DNA from: Vitreimonas flagellata
GTDB taxonomy: Bacteria; Pseudomonadota; Alphaproteobacteria; Caulobacterales; Aquidulcibacteraceae
DNA length: 64,000 nt
Assembly (NCBI RefSeq): GCF_004634425.1
Contig: NZ_SBJL01000002.1
Coordinates: forward strand, 372,001-436,000
Direction of reading: 5' to 3'
Within the stretch, counting starts at the first letter, position 1; every line of letters starts with the position of its first letter. The position numbers were made by a program, and so were the translations under genes. Below are positions 1 through 9,335 of this stretch, one piece after another. The notes under the pieces are model-generated. The model was not told the origin of the DNA. It did no database searches and saw only the letters and a list, made by a program, of their open reading frames with translations.

Positions 1-131
1 CTGAAGGCACGCGACGCATGGGCGAGGCTGGCCGCGCTCTGGCGCTAGAGCGCTTCAATCTGCTGACGCTCTCGCGCCGTTTGCAGGATCATTTGCTGCG
101 CGTTGCCCAAGCAAAGCAAACAAAGCAGTAA
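1..131 (+). CDS. C-terminal end of a probable glycosyltransferase (partial)
   Basis: The window opens inside a reading frame (codons in phase from base 3) that ends with TAA at 129-131. The visible tail of about 42 residues contains RRMGEAGRALALERF, which looks like the closing helix of GT4-family glycosyltransferases (commonly MGEAGRxxxxERF). The rest lies upstream of the window, so neither the catalytic motif nor the substrate can be seen. The call rests on that one motif. A different frame in the same stretch stops at base 48 and shows nothing recognisable. Confidence 0.4.
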   Translation, partial: EGTRRMGEAGRALALERFNLLTLSRRLQDHLLRVAQAKQTKQ

Positions 132-206
132 GAGGCGGAGCCGCTGCGGTCAGGGCTAGGGGGCGAACAACGGCCCCGCCTTTGGTCGTGACGAACGAGA
201 TGGGGA

Positions 207-347
207 TCACGCCACGACCGCCGCGCCGACGGCCAAAACCGGCAACGCGACAACGAGAACCAAGATGGCGGCCACTACAAGTGAAGCGGCCTTTACAGCA
301 AACGGCGAACCGTTTTCGAGGATGTCGAGATAGGGATGGCCACGCAT
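207..347 (-). CDS. Small single-span membrane protein, 46 aa
   Basis: Begins with ATG at 347 and ends with TGA at 209-207. An AGGAGAG ribosome binding site lies at 360-354, six bases ahead of the ATG, which is among the better Shine-Dalgarno matches in the window. The product starts MRGHPYLDILENGSPFAVKA and continues into about 25 hydrophobic residues rich in Val, Ala and Leu, then stops. It should be one transmembrane helix with a short polar N-terminus. The gene diverges from the LysR gene at 495. I do not recognise a family. Function unknown. Confidence 0.6.
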   Translation of the reverse strand: MRGHPYLDILENGSPFAVKAASLVVAAILVLVVALPVLAVGAAVVA

Positions 348-494
348 TGGATACTCTCCTGAAAGTTTAATGCCGGCTGTTTTTGAGGGAGGATCGCCGG
401 CTACAACGAGGATTTGGGAAGCCGACCCTTGATCGCGAACGAGCGATTGACGACTTGGGTGTGAGCGGTTTTCACATCCTCAGCGGCGCGCCTC

Positions 495-1415
495 ATGAGC
501 CATTTGCCCTCGCTGCAGACGCTGCGCGCCTTCGTCGCCGCGGGTCGGCACAAATCCTATTCCAAGGCGGCGGAAGAGCTCGGCCTCACGCATGGCGCGG
601 TGAGCCATCGCATTCGCGAACTGGAAGAGCGCTTGGGCGTGGCGCTTTTCAAGCGCGTCGGCAATTCCATGCAATTGACAGAAGCTGGCCAGAAGCTCGA
701 AGCGCAAGTGCGGCAGGGTTTATCGCTGTTAGAGCAAGCCTTCGCGCCACCGAAGAACACGACCAGCGCCGGCAAGCCGCGCCGGCATATCGTCGTGACC
801 TCTGTGCCGAGCCTGGGCTCGACGTGGCTCTTCGCGCGCCTCGGCGAATACCAAGCCGAGCATCCCGACATCGACATCGATCTGCGCGTCTCGGAGACGC
901 TGAACGACTACAAGCGCGAAGGCATCGACATCGGCGTGCGTCTAGGTTCAGGCGGCTGGCCTGGCCTGCACGCGGAAAAGCTGTTCGATGAAGCGCTGAC
1001 GCCGGTGTGCACGCCGGCTTATCGCGATCAGCTCAATCTGCGCGAGCCCGCCGACCTGCAGCGCGCAACCTTCCTGCGCAATCCGTGGACGCCGTGGTCG
1101 CGTTGGTTTCGCGCCGCCGGGCTCGATTGGCCGGAGCCCGCACGCGGACCGCGCTTTGACGATGCGCCCTTGCTGTTGCGCGCAGCGCTAGCCGGCCAAG
1201 GCATTGCGCTCGGCCGGCAATGGCTCGCCGTCGAGGAAATCCGCGACGGCCGCCTGGTTGCGCCGTTCGATTTGGCCGTGCGCGATGATTTCGCCTATTG
1301 GCTCGTCTGGCCCACGGGCCGCCCCGCGCATCCCGAAGTCACCCGCTTCCGCGACTGGCTCGCCGCCCAAGCCGCCGCCGAAAAGCCGCCCTGCCCGATC
1401 CAGGTCGTGGGCTAG
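495..1415 (+). CDS. LysR-family transcriptional regulator (GcvA-like)
   Basis: A 306-residue protein of normal LysR length. The N-terminal winged helix covers about residues 1-65 (LPSLQTLRAFVAAGRHKSYS, then AAEELGLTHGAVSHRIRELE). The effector-binding domain follows from about residue 95, with the usual VTSVPSLGSTWLFARL and DIGVRLGSGGWPG stretches of the GcvA/AmpR branch. It should bind DNA as an oligomer and respond to a small ligand that cannot be deduced. The ATG at 495 places the HTH at the proper distance from the N-terminus. A terminator-like hairpin follows the stop, so it is probably monocistronic. Its targets may include the divergent small membrane gene, but this is only positional inference. 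Confidence 0.85.
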   Translation: MSHLPSLQTLRAFVAAGRHKSYSKAAEELGLTHGAVSHRIRELEERLGVALFKRVGNSMQLTEAGQKLEAQVRQGLSLLEQAFAPPKNTTSAGKPRRHIVVTSVPSLGSTWLFARLGEYQAEHPDIDIDLRVSETLNDYKREGIDIGVRLGSGGWPGLHAEKLFDEALTPVCTPAYRDQLNLREPADLQRATFLRNPWTPWSRWFRAAGLDWPEPARGPRFDDAPLLLRAALAGQGIALGRQWLAVEEIRDGRLVAPFDLAVRDDFAYWLVWPTGRPAHPEVTRFRDWLAAQAAAEKPPCPIQVVG

Positions 1416-1423
1416 ATCGAAAA

Positions 1424-1450
1424 CCCCAATCGCCGGCATTGGGGCTTTCC
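1424..1450 (+). terminator. Rho-independent terminator-like hairpin after the LysR gene
   Basis: Seven-base perfect stem CCCCAAT (1424-1430) and ATTGGGG (1438-1444) with a 7-base loop, followed by CTTTCC. The T-run is short, so it is a modest terminator, but it lies 8 bases after the LysR stop codon. Confidence 0.55.
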
Positions 1451-1561
1451 AATCGCCAAGCGCGCGCAAATGACGGAGAGTTCACCGTCACCCAGCGCAT
1501 GCGGCCGGTTGAGGGAAAGCCTCCGCCGGCCTATTTGGTTGGGAACCAAGATAGGACGAAA

Positions 1562-2422
1562 ATGAACCCCGCCTCCGTGATCCGTATTCCGCGCGTCGAA
1601 AGCACGCCGCTCGAGATCGGCAATAATCTGCCGCTCACCTTCATCTGCGGCCCGTGCCAGCTCGAGAGCCGGGCGCATGCTCTGGAATCGGCGGAATTCC
1701 TGCGCGACGTGTTCAAGCGCGCCGGCGCCGGGTTCATCTACAAGACCAGCTTCGACAAGGCCAATCGTTCAAGCCTCGCCACAAAGCGCGGCGCAGGGCT
1801 TTCGGTGTCAGGGCCCATCTTCGAAGAAATCCGCACCAAGCTCGGCATCCCGGTGATCACCGACGTGCACTTGCCCGAGCAATGCGCCGACGTCGCCGAA
1901 GTGGTCGACGTGCTGCAAATCCCCGCCTTCCTCTGCCGCCAGACAGATCTGCTCGTGGCGGCGGCCGAAACCGGCAAGCCGATCAACGTCAAGAAGGGCC
2001 AATTCCTGGCGCCGTGGGACATGAAGAACGTGATCGCCAAGATCACGGGCTCGGGAAACCCCAACGTCATGGCCTGCGAACGCGGCGCTTCGTTCGGCTA
2101 CAACACACTCGTTTCCGACATGCGCGCACTGCCGATCATGAAGAGCTTCGGCGCGCCGGTCGTTTTCGACGCCACGCACTCGGTGCAGCAACCGGGCGGC
2201 CGTGGCGATACGTCGGGCGGCGAGCGCCAGTTCGTGCCGATCCTCGCCCGCGCGGCGGTGGCGATCGGCGTGGCGGCAGTCTTCCTCGAAGCGCACCCCG
2301 ATCCCGACAACGCCCCCAGCGACGGCCCCAACATGGTGCCGTTCGATCAGCTGGAAGACCTCGTCAACGACCTCGTCGCCTTCGATAAGCTCGCCAAGCA
2401 AACCGCGATCGCGGCGGAATAG
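1562..2422 (+). CDS. kdsA: 3-deoxy-8-phosphooctulonate synthase (KDO-8-P synthase)
   Basis: Condenses phosphoenolpyruvate with arabinose-5-phosphate to give KDO-8-phosphate, precursor of the inner-core sugar Kdo of LPS. The 286-residue length from ATG 1562 fits the family. Recognised stretches are FICGPCQLES, YKTSFDKANRSS, ITDVHLPEQC, IPAFLCRQTDLL, NVKKGQFLAPWDM, FDATHSVQQPGG and EAHPDPDNAPSDGPNM. The Cys in GPCQLES occupies the position that binds a divalent metal in metal-dependent KdsA enzymes (Asn in the E. coli type), so this one is probably metal-dependent. The frame is open upstream of 1562, but the conserved core begins just after this ATG. The next gene is a sugar-nucleotide decarboxylase. 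Confidence 0.95.
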   Translation: MNPASVIRIPRVESTPLEIGNNLPLTFICGPCQLESRAHALESAEFLRDVFKRAGAGFIYKTSFDKANRSSLATKRGAGLSVSGPIFEEIRTKLGIPVITDVHLPEQCADVAEVVDVLQIPAFLCRQTDLLVAAAETGKPINVKKGQFLAPWDMKNVIAKITGSGNPNVMACERGASFGYNTLVSDMRALPIMKSFGAPVVFDATHSVQQPGGRGDTSGGERQFVPILARAAVAIGVAAVFLEAHPDPDNAPSDGPNMVPFDQLEDLVNDLVAFDKLAKQTAIAAE

Positions 2423-2447
2423 CCGAGATTATCCGGGTTTGCATAAT

Positions 2448-2475
2448 GTGGGCGAGCCAAATTGCGCCCGCCCAC
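2448..2475 (+). terminator. Hairpin between kdsA and the UDP-glucuronate decarboxylase gene
   Basis: Perfect 7-base inverted repeat GTGGGCG (2448-2454) and CGCCCAC (2469-2475), with a 14-base loop and followed by AAACTTG. It could end kdsA transcription or only slow it. There is no clear T-run. Confidence 0.4.
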
Positions 2476-2496
2476 AAACTTGCCTAAGCCAGCGCC

Positions 2497-3468
<972 letters not shown>

Positions 3469-3558
3469 GGCTGGCGCCTGCCGTAACGGCGACGCTTGCC
3501 TCGGCGCCCATCGCGGCCCCACTCTGGCGTACAAGGAAACGCCAGGGAGAGCGCCGCC

Positions 3559-4593
3559 ATGAGCGCACAGGATCAACCGCTCCGCTTGCTGGGCGCGCCA
3601 GGCTCGCCGTACACGCGCAAAATGCTGGCGCTGCTGCGCTATCGGCGCATCCCGCACGCGATCATTTGGGGCGGACACCAATCGCCGCCGCCGGGTTTGC
3701 CGGCGCCGAAAGTCAAATTGCTCCCCACCTTCTATTTCCCCACCGCTGACGGCGACGTGGAGGCCGTGGTGGATTCCACACCGATCATTCGCCGCCTCGA
3801 ACGCGAACACCGCGATCGTTCTGCAATACCAGAGGATCCGATCGTCTCGTTTCTCAACGATCTGATGGAGGATTACGCGGACGAGTGGCTTACCAAGGCG
3901 ATGTTTCATTATCGCTGGGCGCACAAGCCCGATCGCGACAACGCGGGTCCGCTTCTGATCTTTTGGTCGCTGCCGATGTTGCCAGCGGCGGAAGCAACGA
4001 ACTGGTCCGCAATGATTACGAAGCGCCAATTCGATCGGCTTTACGTCGTCGGCTCGAACGATGTGACCGCGCAAACGATCGAGCGTTCTTATGAGCGCTT
4101 TCTCGCGGTGTTCGATGCGTTGCTGCAGCACAAGGGTTTCACCCTTGGCGCGCGCCCAGCCGCCGCCGATTTTGCCATCTATGGCCAGCTCACCCAGCTC
4201 GGCATCGTTGAGCCCACAGCCGCCGCCGTCACCGCACGCTATCCACGCGTCCGCGCCTGGATCGATCGCATGGAAGACCTCTCAGGGCTTGAGCCCAGCG
4301 CAGCAGATTGGATGTCGCGCGAGCAGGCGCTGCAGGCGTGCGCGCCTTTGCTTGCGGAAATCGGGCGCGTCTATGCGCCTTTCCTGATTGCCAACGCCGC
4401 CGCAATTCAGGCTGGCGAAGCGAATTTCGAGACCGCCATCGATGGCGCCGCCTGGTCGCAGCCCACCTTCCCGTACCAAGCCAAATGCTTGCATTGGCTG
4501 AGAGATACGCTTGAAGCGCTGACGCCCGCGGATCGCGCATGGCTCAAGCCGCACTTGCAGAACGCCAATCTCGCGGACGCATTGGGCGCCTAG
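3559..4593 (+). CDS. Glutathione S-transferase-fold protein
   Basis: The start ATG at 3559 is preceded by AGGGAG. The 344-residue product has an N-terminal thioredoxin-like half (LGAPGSPYTRKMLALLRYRRIPH, then a cis-Pro region KLLPTFYFPTADG and an SxxI motif, DSTPIIRRLE, at about residues 72-81). A helical C-terminal half includes GFTLGARPAAADFAIYGQL, with the conserved Asp of the GST N-capping box. It is longer than a standard GST (about 200-220 residues), with an extra C-terminal helical segment. The substrate is unknown. The last 4 bases overlap the convergent deaminase gene. Confidence 0.75.
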   Translation: MSAQDQPLRLLGAPGSPYTRKMLALLRYRRIPHAIIWGGHQSPPPGLPAPKVKLLPTFYFPTADGDVEAVVDSTPIIRRLEREHRDRSAIPEDPIVSFLNDLMEDYADEWLTKAMFHYRWAHKPDRDNAGPLLIFWSLPMLPAAEATNWSAMITKRQFDRLYVVGSNDVTAQTIERSYERFLAVFDALLQHKGFTLGARPAAADFAIYGQLTQLGIVEPTAAAVTARYPRVRAWIDRMEDLSGLEPSAADWMSREQALQACAPLLAEIGRVYAPFLIANAAAIQAGEANFETAIDGAAWSQPTFPYQAKCLHWLRDTLEALTPADRAWLKPHLQNANLADALGA

Positions 4594-5024
4594 CGCGGCT
4601 CCCAGCGCGCAAAGAAATCCGCGTTCTGCGCGCGGGCTTCTTCTTCGAGCACAAACTCAACGCGCACGCCCGCGGCTTGCAGCCGTTCAACGCCCACGCC
4701 TGCCGCAAACGGATGTGGATCACGCGCCGCGATCACCACGCGCGCCACGCCCGCTGCGATCAGCCGATCCGTACAGGAGGCCGAGCCGTTGCTGCGTTTG
4801 GCGCATGGTTCGAGCGTGACGTAGGCGGTCGCCCCACGCGCATCGCCCGCTTGTGCAATCGCCTGTTCTTCAGCGTGTGGCCGGCCGCTATCGGCGGTAC
4901 GCGCTTCGCCCAGCACAACGCCGTCGCGCACGAGCACGCAGCCAACAGAGGGGTTTTCGCCAGTCCGGCCGACGCCCGGCGCGGCGACATCAAGCGCGCG
5001 CTGCATGTGCGCGCGATCGCTCAT
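4590..5024 (-). CDS. Orphan RibD-type deaminase domain protein
   Basis: A 144-residue cytidine-deaminase-fold protein matching only the N-terminal (deaminase) half of RibD. Seen: [11 protein letters not shown], the zinc motif H50-A-E52, and TLEPC74...C84. RibD usually has 8 residues between the two cysteines; here there are 9 (AKRSNGSAS). The tail [20 protein letters not shown] is also RibD-like. The reductase half (about 200 residues) is absent and no reductase gene is next door. It may deaminate the riboflavin pyrimidine intermediate or a different damaged nucleotide. Its ATG overlaps the TGA of gpmA (ATGA at 5024-5021), so the two are translationally coupled. Confidence 0.75.
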   Translation of the reverse strand: MSDRAHMQRALDVAAPGVGRTGENPSVGCVLVRDGVVLGEARTADSGRPHAEEQAIAQAGDARGATAYVTLEPCAKRSNGSASCTDRLIAAGVARVVIAARDPHPFAAGVGVERLQAAGVRVEFVLEEEARAQNADFFARWEPR

Positions 5025-5740
5025 CCCGGAAACGGCGGCAGCTTTTCGGCGCGCGCTTCATCGAGATAGCGCGCCGCGATCGGCTTCAGGTTTGCATCGA
5101 GCTCGATCAGCAGCGGATTGCCGGTCGGTATTTCCACGCCGACGATCTGATCATCCGGCACGCCGAACAAATGCTTCACGATCGCGCGCAGCGAATTGCC
5201 GTGCGCGGCGATGATGAGGTTCTTGCCGGCCTTGAGATCGGGCGCCACCGCCTCATTCCAATAGGGCAGCACGCGATCGAGCGTCGTCTTCAACGATTCC
5301 GTGGTCGGCAGATCGACGACGCCCGCGTAACGGCGATCCTTGGTGAAATCGAACTCACCGCCCGGCGCGAGCGGCGGCGGCGGCGTGTCGTACGAGCGGC
5401 GCCATACCTTCACTTGCTCTTCGCCGTGCTTAGCCGCGGTCTCGGCCTTATCGAGGCCGGTCAGCGCGCCGTAATGGCGCTCGTTCAGCCGCCAATTGCG
5501 CTCCACCGGCAGCCAGGCGAGGCCAGCTTCTTCGGCGGCCAGATTGCCGGTGCGGATGGCGCGGGTTTGCACCGATGTGAACAGCTTATCGAACGGCACG
5601 CCGCTCGCCTTGAGCAACGCGCCGGAGCGGCGGGCCTGCGCCTCGCCCTCGGCGGTCAAATTCACATCGACCCAGCCGGTGAAGCGGTTTTCGAGGTTCC
5701 ACTGGCTTTGGCCGTGACGGAGCAGCGCGAGATAGGTCAT
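5021..5740 (-). CDS. gpmA: 2,3-bisphosphoglycerate-dependent phosphoglycerate mutase
   Basis: Interconverts 3- and 2-phosphoglycerate in glycolysis. The start ATG at 5740 gives 239 residues beginning [15 protein letters not shown], with catalytic His9 in RHG. The frame is open upstream, but the RHG motif fixes this start. Further marks of the dPGM type are [37 protein letters not shown] and the second histidine in [14 protein letters not shown]. It heads a two-gene unit with the RibD-like deaminase. Confidence 0.95.
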   Translation of the reverse strand: MTYLALLRHGQSQWNLENRFTGWVDVNLTAEGEAQARRSGALLKASGVPFDKLFTSVQTRAIRTGNLAAEEAGLAWLPVERNWRLNERHYGALTGLDKAETAAKHGEEQVKVWRRSYDTPPPPLAPGGEFDFTKDRRYAGVVDLPTTESLKTTLDRVLPYWNEAVAPDLKAGKNLIIAAHGNSLRAIVKHLFGVPDDQIVGVEIPTGNPLLIELDANLKPIAARYLDEARAEKLPPFPG

Positions 5741-5826
5741 GGGCGGCTTGGTTTCAGCCCGGCCCGGCCCCGTCAAGAGCCGAAGCCGCTTGGAGCCCTG
5801 CGGCCCAAAGGCTAAACCCTCCGACC

Positions 5827-6414
5827 ATGCGTTCCTGGCTTTTTCATCCGCTGGTTTTCTACCCGTTGGCGATCATCATCGCGGCGCTGATTGTCGTTGT
5901 GAGCCTAAGGCCGCAGGCTTGGCCCCGTGAGCCCGCGCCTGTGGCGGCGCAGATCGTGGATGGCGCGCTTGTGTTTGAGGGCGCGGCGTTCAATTCGCCC
6001 GCCGTCGGCCCTGAACAGCGCATGACGGTCGTCCGCGATTTCTGGGGCAATCCACAGGCGCTGCGCATCGCCCAGCTCCCCGGCCAACCGCCGCCAACGC
6101 CGGCCGAGCAAGGCGTGCGCCTGCTGCTGACGCCCGAGCAGGCCGCCCTGCTGGAAGACAAGCCAGTCACGATCGAGGTCACTTACAATCCGCTGCCGAT
6201 CAACATGGCCTCCAATCTGGCCGTCAGCGTCCAAGGCATTGGCCCGGCCGATTGGGTGAGCCTTGCCATGCCGCCGGAACCCGGCCGCTTAACCTTTGAA
6301 GCGCCAGCACAATTCGCGGTGAACGGGATCGGCCTGCGGGCGCTCAGCGGCAGCGAGGATCAGGCCTATGGGGTGGAAATCACCCGCGTTAGAGTGACGC
6401 CGCATAGCTCCTGA
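5827..6414 (+). CDS. Membrane-anchored protein of unknown function
   Basis: The 195-residue product starts [20 protein letters not shown]. One strongly hydrophobic segment spans residues 9-27, and the rest is a soluble, Pro- and Gly-rich domain expected outside the cytoplasm. The C-terminal two thirds ([39 protein letters not shown]) suggests a beta-sandwich. No catalytic motif is visible. It lies between gpmA (divergent) and the phosphohexomutase gene, 77 bases upstream of the latter, so a role in envelope or sugar metabolism is possible but unsupported. Confidence 0.6.
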   Translation: MRSWLFHPLVFYPLAIIIAALIVVVSLRPQAWPREPAPVAAQIVDGALVFEGAAFNSPAVGPEQRMTVVRDFWGNPQALRIAQLPGQPPPTPAEQGVRLLLTPEQAALLEDKPVTIEVTYNPLPINMASNLAVSVQGIGPADWVSLAMPPEPGRLTFEAPAQFAVNGIGLRALSGSEDQAYGVEITRVRVTPHSS

Positions 6415-6491
6415 GCGGCAGCGTGCAATTGCACTTTGCGGCCATTTCCCCCAAACCCCCGGCTTCCCCGGGTCTTTGACGGACAATCCCC

Positions 6492-8015
6492 ATGCTGCCT
6501 GCGCCGCGCGCAAGCCTTGCCGCCAATTCTGCTGAGTTCGAGAACCTGCCGCTGGTGAAGCCCACGGGCTTCCGCGAATACGACGCGCGCTGGTGGTTCG
6601 GCATTCCGGGCGCGGAAAAGCCGCCGGAACTCAATCTACTCGGCGTGCAGGCTTTGGGTTTGGGCCTCGGCACGCTGGTGCATGAGATGGGTGTGGCGCC
6701 GCGCATCGTCGTCGGCCACGATTTCCGCTTCTACTCGACCTCGATCAAGCAAGCGCTGACCCTGGGCCTTATGCAGGCGGGCATGGAGGTCAATGATATT
6801 GGCTTGGCGCTCTCGCCGACCGCCTATTACGCGCAATTCGCGCTCGACATTCCGTGCGTCGCGATGGTGACGGCCAGCCACAACGAAAACGGCTGGACCG
6901 GCGTGAAGATGGGCGCGAACAAGCCGCTCACCTTCGGCCCTGAAGAAATGGGCGCGCTGCGCGAGATCGTGCTCGGCGGCAAATTCAAGCCACGCGCCGG
7001 CGGCGCTTACAAGCGCGTCGAAGACATGCGCGAGCGCTACATTGCCGATGTCGCATCCCGCGTGAAACTCTCGCGCCCAATTAAAGTGATCGCAGCGTGC
7101 GGCAACGGCACCGCAGGCGCGTTCGCACCGGACGCGCTGCGCCGCATGGGCGCGGACGTGATCGACCTGCACACCGCACTCGATTGGACCTTCCCGAACT
7201 ACAACGCCAATCCCGAAGACGCCGAAATGCTGCACGACATGGCGCATGCGGTGAAGAAGCACGGCGCCGACGTCGCGCTGGGCTTTGACGGCGACGGCGA
7301 TCGCTGCGGGGTCGTCGATGACGAGGGCGAGGAAATCTTCGCCGACAAGATCGGGCTTATGCTGGCGCGCGATCTTTCTGCACAACACAAGAATTCGACC
7401 TTCGTGGTCGACGTGAAATCCACCGGCCTCTACGCGATCGACCCGGTGCTGCAAGCCAATGGCGTCACGGTCGATTATTGGAAAACCGGCCATTCCTACA
7501 TTAAGCGCCGCACCACCGAACTCGGCGCGCTCGCCGGCTTCGAGAAGAGCGGCCACTTCTTCTTCCGTCCACCGTACGGCCATGGCTATGACGACGGCAT
7601 CGTCGCCGCCGCCGCCGTGCTGTCGATGCTGGACCGTAATCCGGGCAAGAAGCTCTCCGATCTGCGCAAGGCGCTGCCGAAGAGCTACACGTCGCTGACG
7701 ATGAGCCCCCATTGCGACGACGAGACCAAGTACGGCATCGTCGATCAGGTCATCGCGCAATACCAACAGCTCGCGAAGGATGGCGGCAAGATTCTCGGCC
7801 GCGCCATCCGCGACGTGAACACAGTCAACGGCGCGCGCGTCACGTTGGAAGACGGCGCCTGGGTGCTGGTGCGCGCCTCCTCCAACAAACCCGAACTGGT
7901 CGTCGTGGTTGAAAGCATGACCAGCGACGACGACATGAAGGCGCTCTTCCGCGATGAAGTGAAGCCGCGCCTCGCCCGCTTCGCTGAAGTCGGCGCTTAC
8001 AATCAGGAGATTTGA
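6492..8015 (+). CDS. Phosphomannomutase/phosphoglucomutase
   Basis: Alpha-D-phosphohexomutase of 507 residues. It interconverts sugar-6- and sugar-1-phosphates and so supplies mannose-1-P for ManC and glucose-1-P for GalU. The active-site phosphoserine is Ser129 in TASHNENGWTGVKM, the metal loop is GFDGDGDRCG, the sugar-binding loop is FEKSGHFFFR, and the phosphate-binding loop near the C-terminus is VRASSNKPELVVV. The N-terminal FREYDARWWFG segment matches the AlgC/ManB group. It is followed after 3 bases by ugd, so the two are probably co-transcribed. Confidence 0.9.
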   Translation: MLPAPRASLAANSAEFENLPLVKPTGFREYDARWWFGIPGAEKPPELNLLGVQALGLGLGTLVHEMGVAPRIVVGHDFRFYSTSIKQALTLGLMQAGMEVNDIGLALSPTAYYAQFALDIPCVAMVTASHNENGWTGVKMGANKPLTFGPEEMGALREIVLGGKFKPRAGGAYKRVEDMRERYIADVASRVKLSRPIKVIAACGNGTAGAFAPDALRRMGADVIDLHTALDWTFPNYNANPEDAEMLHDMAHAVKKHGADVALGFDGDGDRCGVVDDEGEEIFADKIGLMLARDLSAQHKNSTFVVDVKSTGLYAIDPVLQANGVTVDYWKTGHSYIKRRTTELGALAGFEKSGHFFFRPPYGHGYDDGIVAAAAVLSMLDRNPGKKLSDLRKALPKSYTSLTMSPHCDDETKYGIVDQVIAQYQQLAKDGGKILGRAIRDVNTVNGARVTLEDGAWVLVRASSNKPELVVVVESMTSDDDMKALFRDEVKPRLARFAEVGAYNQEI

Positions 8016-8018
8016 TCC

Positions 8019-9323
8019 ATGCGCGTTACGATGATCGGCACCGGCTATGTGGGCCTCGTGTCCGGCGCATGCTTCGCGGATTTCGGCCATACGGTCACCT
8101 GCGTCGACAAGGACGCGAGCAAGATCGAGCGCCTGCAGAAGGGCGAAATCCCGATCTTCGAACCGGGCCTCGATGAGCTCGTGAAAGACAACGTCGAACA
8201 GGGCCGCCTGTTCTTCACCACCGACCCGACCGCCGCCATCCGCGACGCGGACGCCGTGTTCATCGCCGTAGGCACGCCGTCGCGCCGCGGCGACGGCCAC
8301 GCCGACCTCTCCTACGTCTATGCCGCCGCCGAAGAGATCGCCGGCCTGATGAAGGGCTACACGGTCGTCGTCACCAAATCGACGGTGCCGGTCGGCACGG
8401 GCGACGAAGTCGAAGCCATCATCAAGAAGACCAATCCGAGCGCGGATTTCGCCGTCGTCTCGAACCCCGAATTCCTGCGCGAAGGCGCTGCCATCGGCGA
8501 TTTCAAGCGCCCTGACCGTGTCGTTGTCGGCACCGACGATGAGCGTGCGCGCGAAGTGATGCGCCAGCTCTACCGCCCGCTCTTCTTGAACGAAACGCCG
8601 ATCGTCTTCACCGAGCGCCGCACCTCGGAATTGATCAAATATGCAGGCAACGGCTTCCTGGCGATGAAGATCACCTTCATCAACGAGATCGCCGATCTCT
8701 GCGAAGCCGTGGGCGCCAACGTGCAGGAAGTCGCAAAGGGCATTGGCCTCGACAACCGCATCGGCCGCAAATTCTTGAACGCTGGTCCCGGCTATGGCGG
8801 CTCGTGCTTCCCGAAGGACACGCTGGCGCTGATGAAGACCGCGCGCGACAACAACGCGCCGATCGAATTGATCGAAGCGACCGTGCGCGTGAATTCCGCA
8901 CGCAAACAAAAAATGGCGCAGAAGATCATCGAAGCCGTTGGCGGCAGCGTCGCAGGCAAGACGATCGCCGTGCTGGGCCTCACCTTCAAACCGAACACCG
9001 ACGACATGCGCGACGCGCCAGCGCTCGACATCGTGCCGACACTGCAAGCCGAAGGCGCCAAGGTGCGCGCGTTCGACCCTGAAGGCATGAACGAAGCCAA
9101 GCACATGCTGAAGGACGTCCAATTCGCCAGCGGTCCGTATGATTGCGTGCAGAACGCTGACGCCGTCGTGATCATCACCGAATGGGATCAATTCCGCGCG
9201 CTCGATCTCGATCGCATCAAGGACGCACTGAAGGCGCCGACCTTGATCGATCTGCGCAACATCTACAGCCCGGCCGAAATGAAAGCCAAAGGCTTCCATT
9301 ATGTGAGCGTGGGCCGGGTCTAA
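8019..9323 (+). CDS. ugd: UDP-glucose 6-dehydrogenase
   Basis: Oxidises UDP-glucose to UDP-glucuronate with two NAD+. The 434-residue product has the N-terminal Rossmann motif GTGYVGL (residues 7-13), the TKSTVPVGTG loop, SNPEFLREG, and the catalytic nucleophile Cys263 in GPGYGGSCFPKD. The C-terminal UDP-binding domain contains VLGLTFKPNTDDMRDAP. It supplies the decarboxylase at 2497-3468 and the 4-epimerase at 44831-45841. It starts 3 bases after the mutase stop and is followed by pgi after 12 bases, giving a sugar-phosphate operon. Confidence 0.97.
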   Translation: MRVTMIGTGYVGLVSGACFADFGHTVTCVDKDASKIERLQKGEIPIFEPGLDELVKDNVEQGRLFFTTDPTAAIRDADAVFIAVGTPSRRGDGHADLSYVYAAAEEIAGLMKGYTVVVTKSTVPVGTGDEVEAIIKKTNPSADFAVVSNPEFLREGAAIGDFKRPDRVVVGTDDERAREVMRQLYRPLFLNETPIVFTERRTSELIKYAGNGFLAMKITFINEIADLCEAVGANVQEVAKGIGLDNRIGRKFLNAGPGYGGSCFPKDTLALMKTARDNNAPIELIEATVRVNSARKQKMAQKIIEAVGGSVAGKTIAVLGLTFKPNTDDMRDAPALDIVPTLQAEGAKVRAFDPEGMNEAKHMLKDVQFASGPYDCVQNADAVVIITEWDQFRALDLDRIKDALKAPTLIDLRNIYSPAEMKAKGFHYVSVGRV

Positions 9324-9335
9324 GCGGGGATCGCA

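Noticed and set aside
182-370. 62-codon frame on the plus strand near the window start
   Set aside because: The opposite strand carries a better small gene with a strong ribosome binding site and a clear membrane helix; this frame is Arg/Pro-rich without structure.
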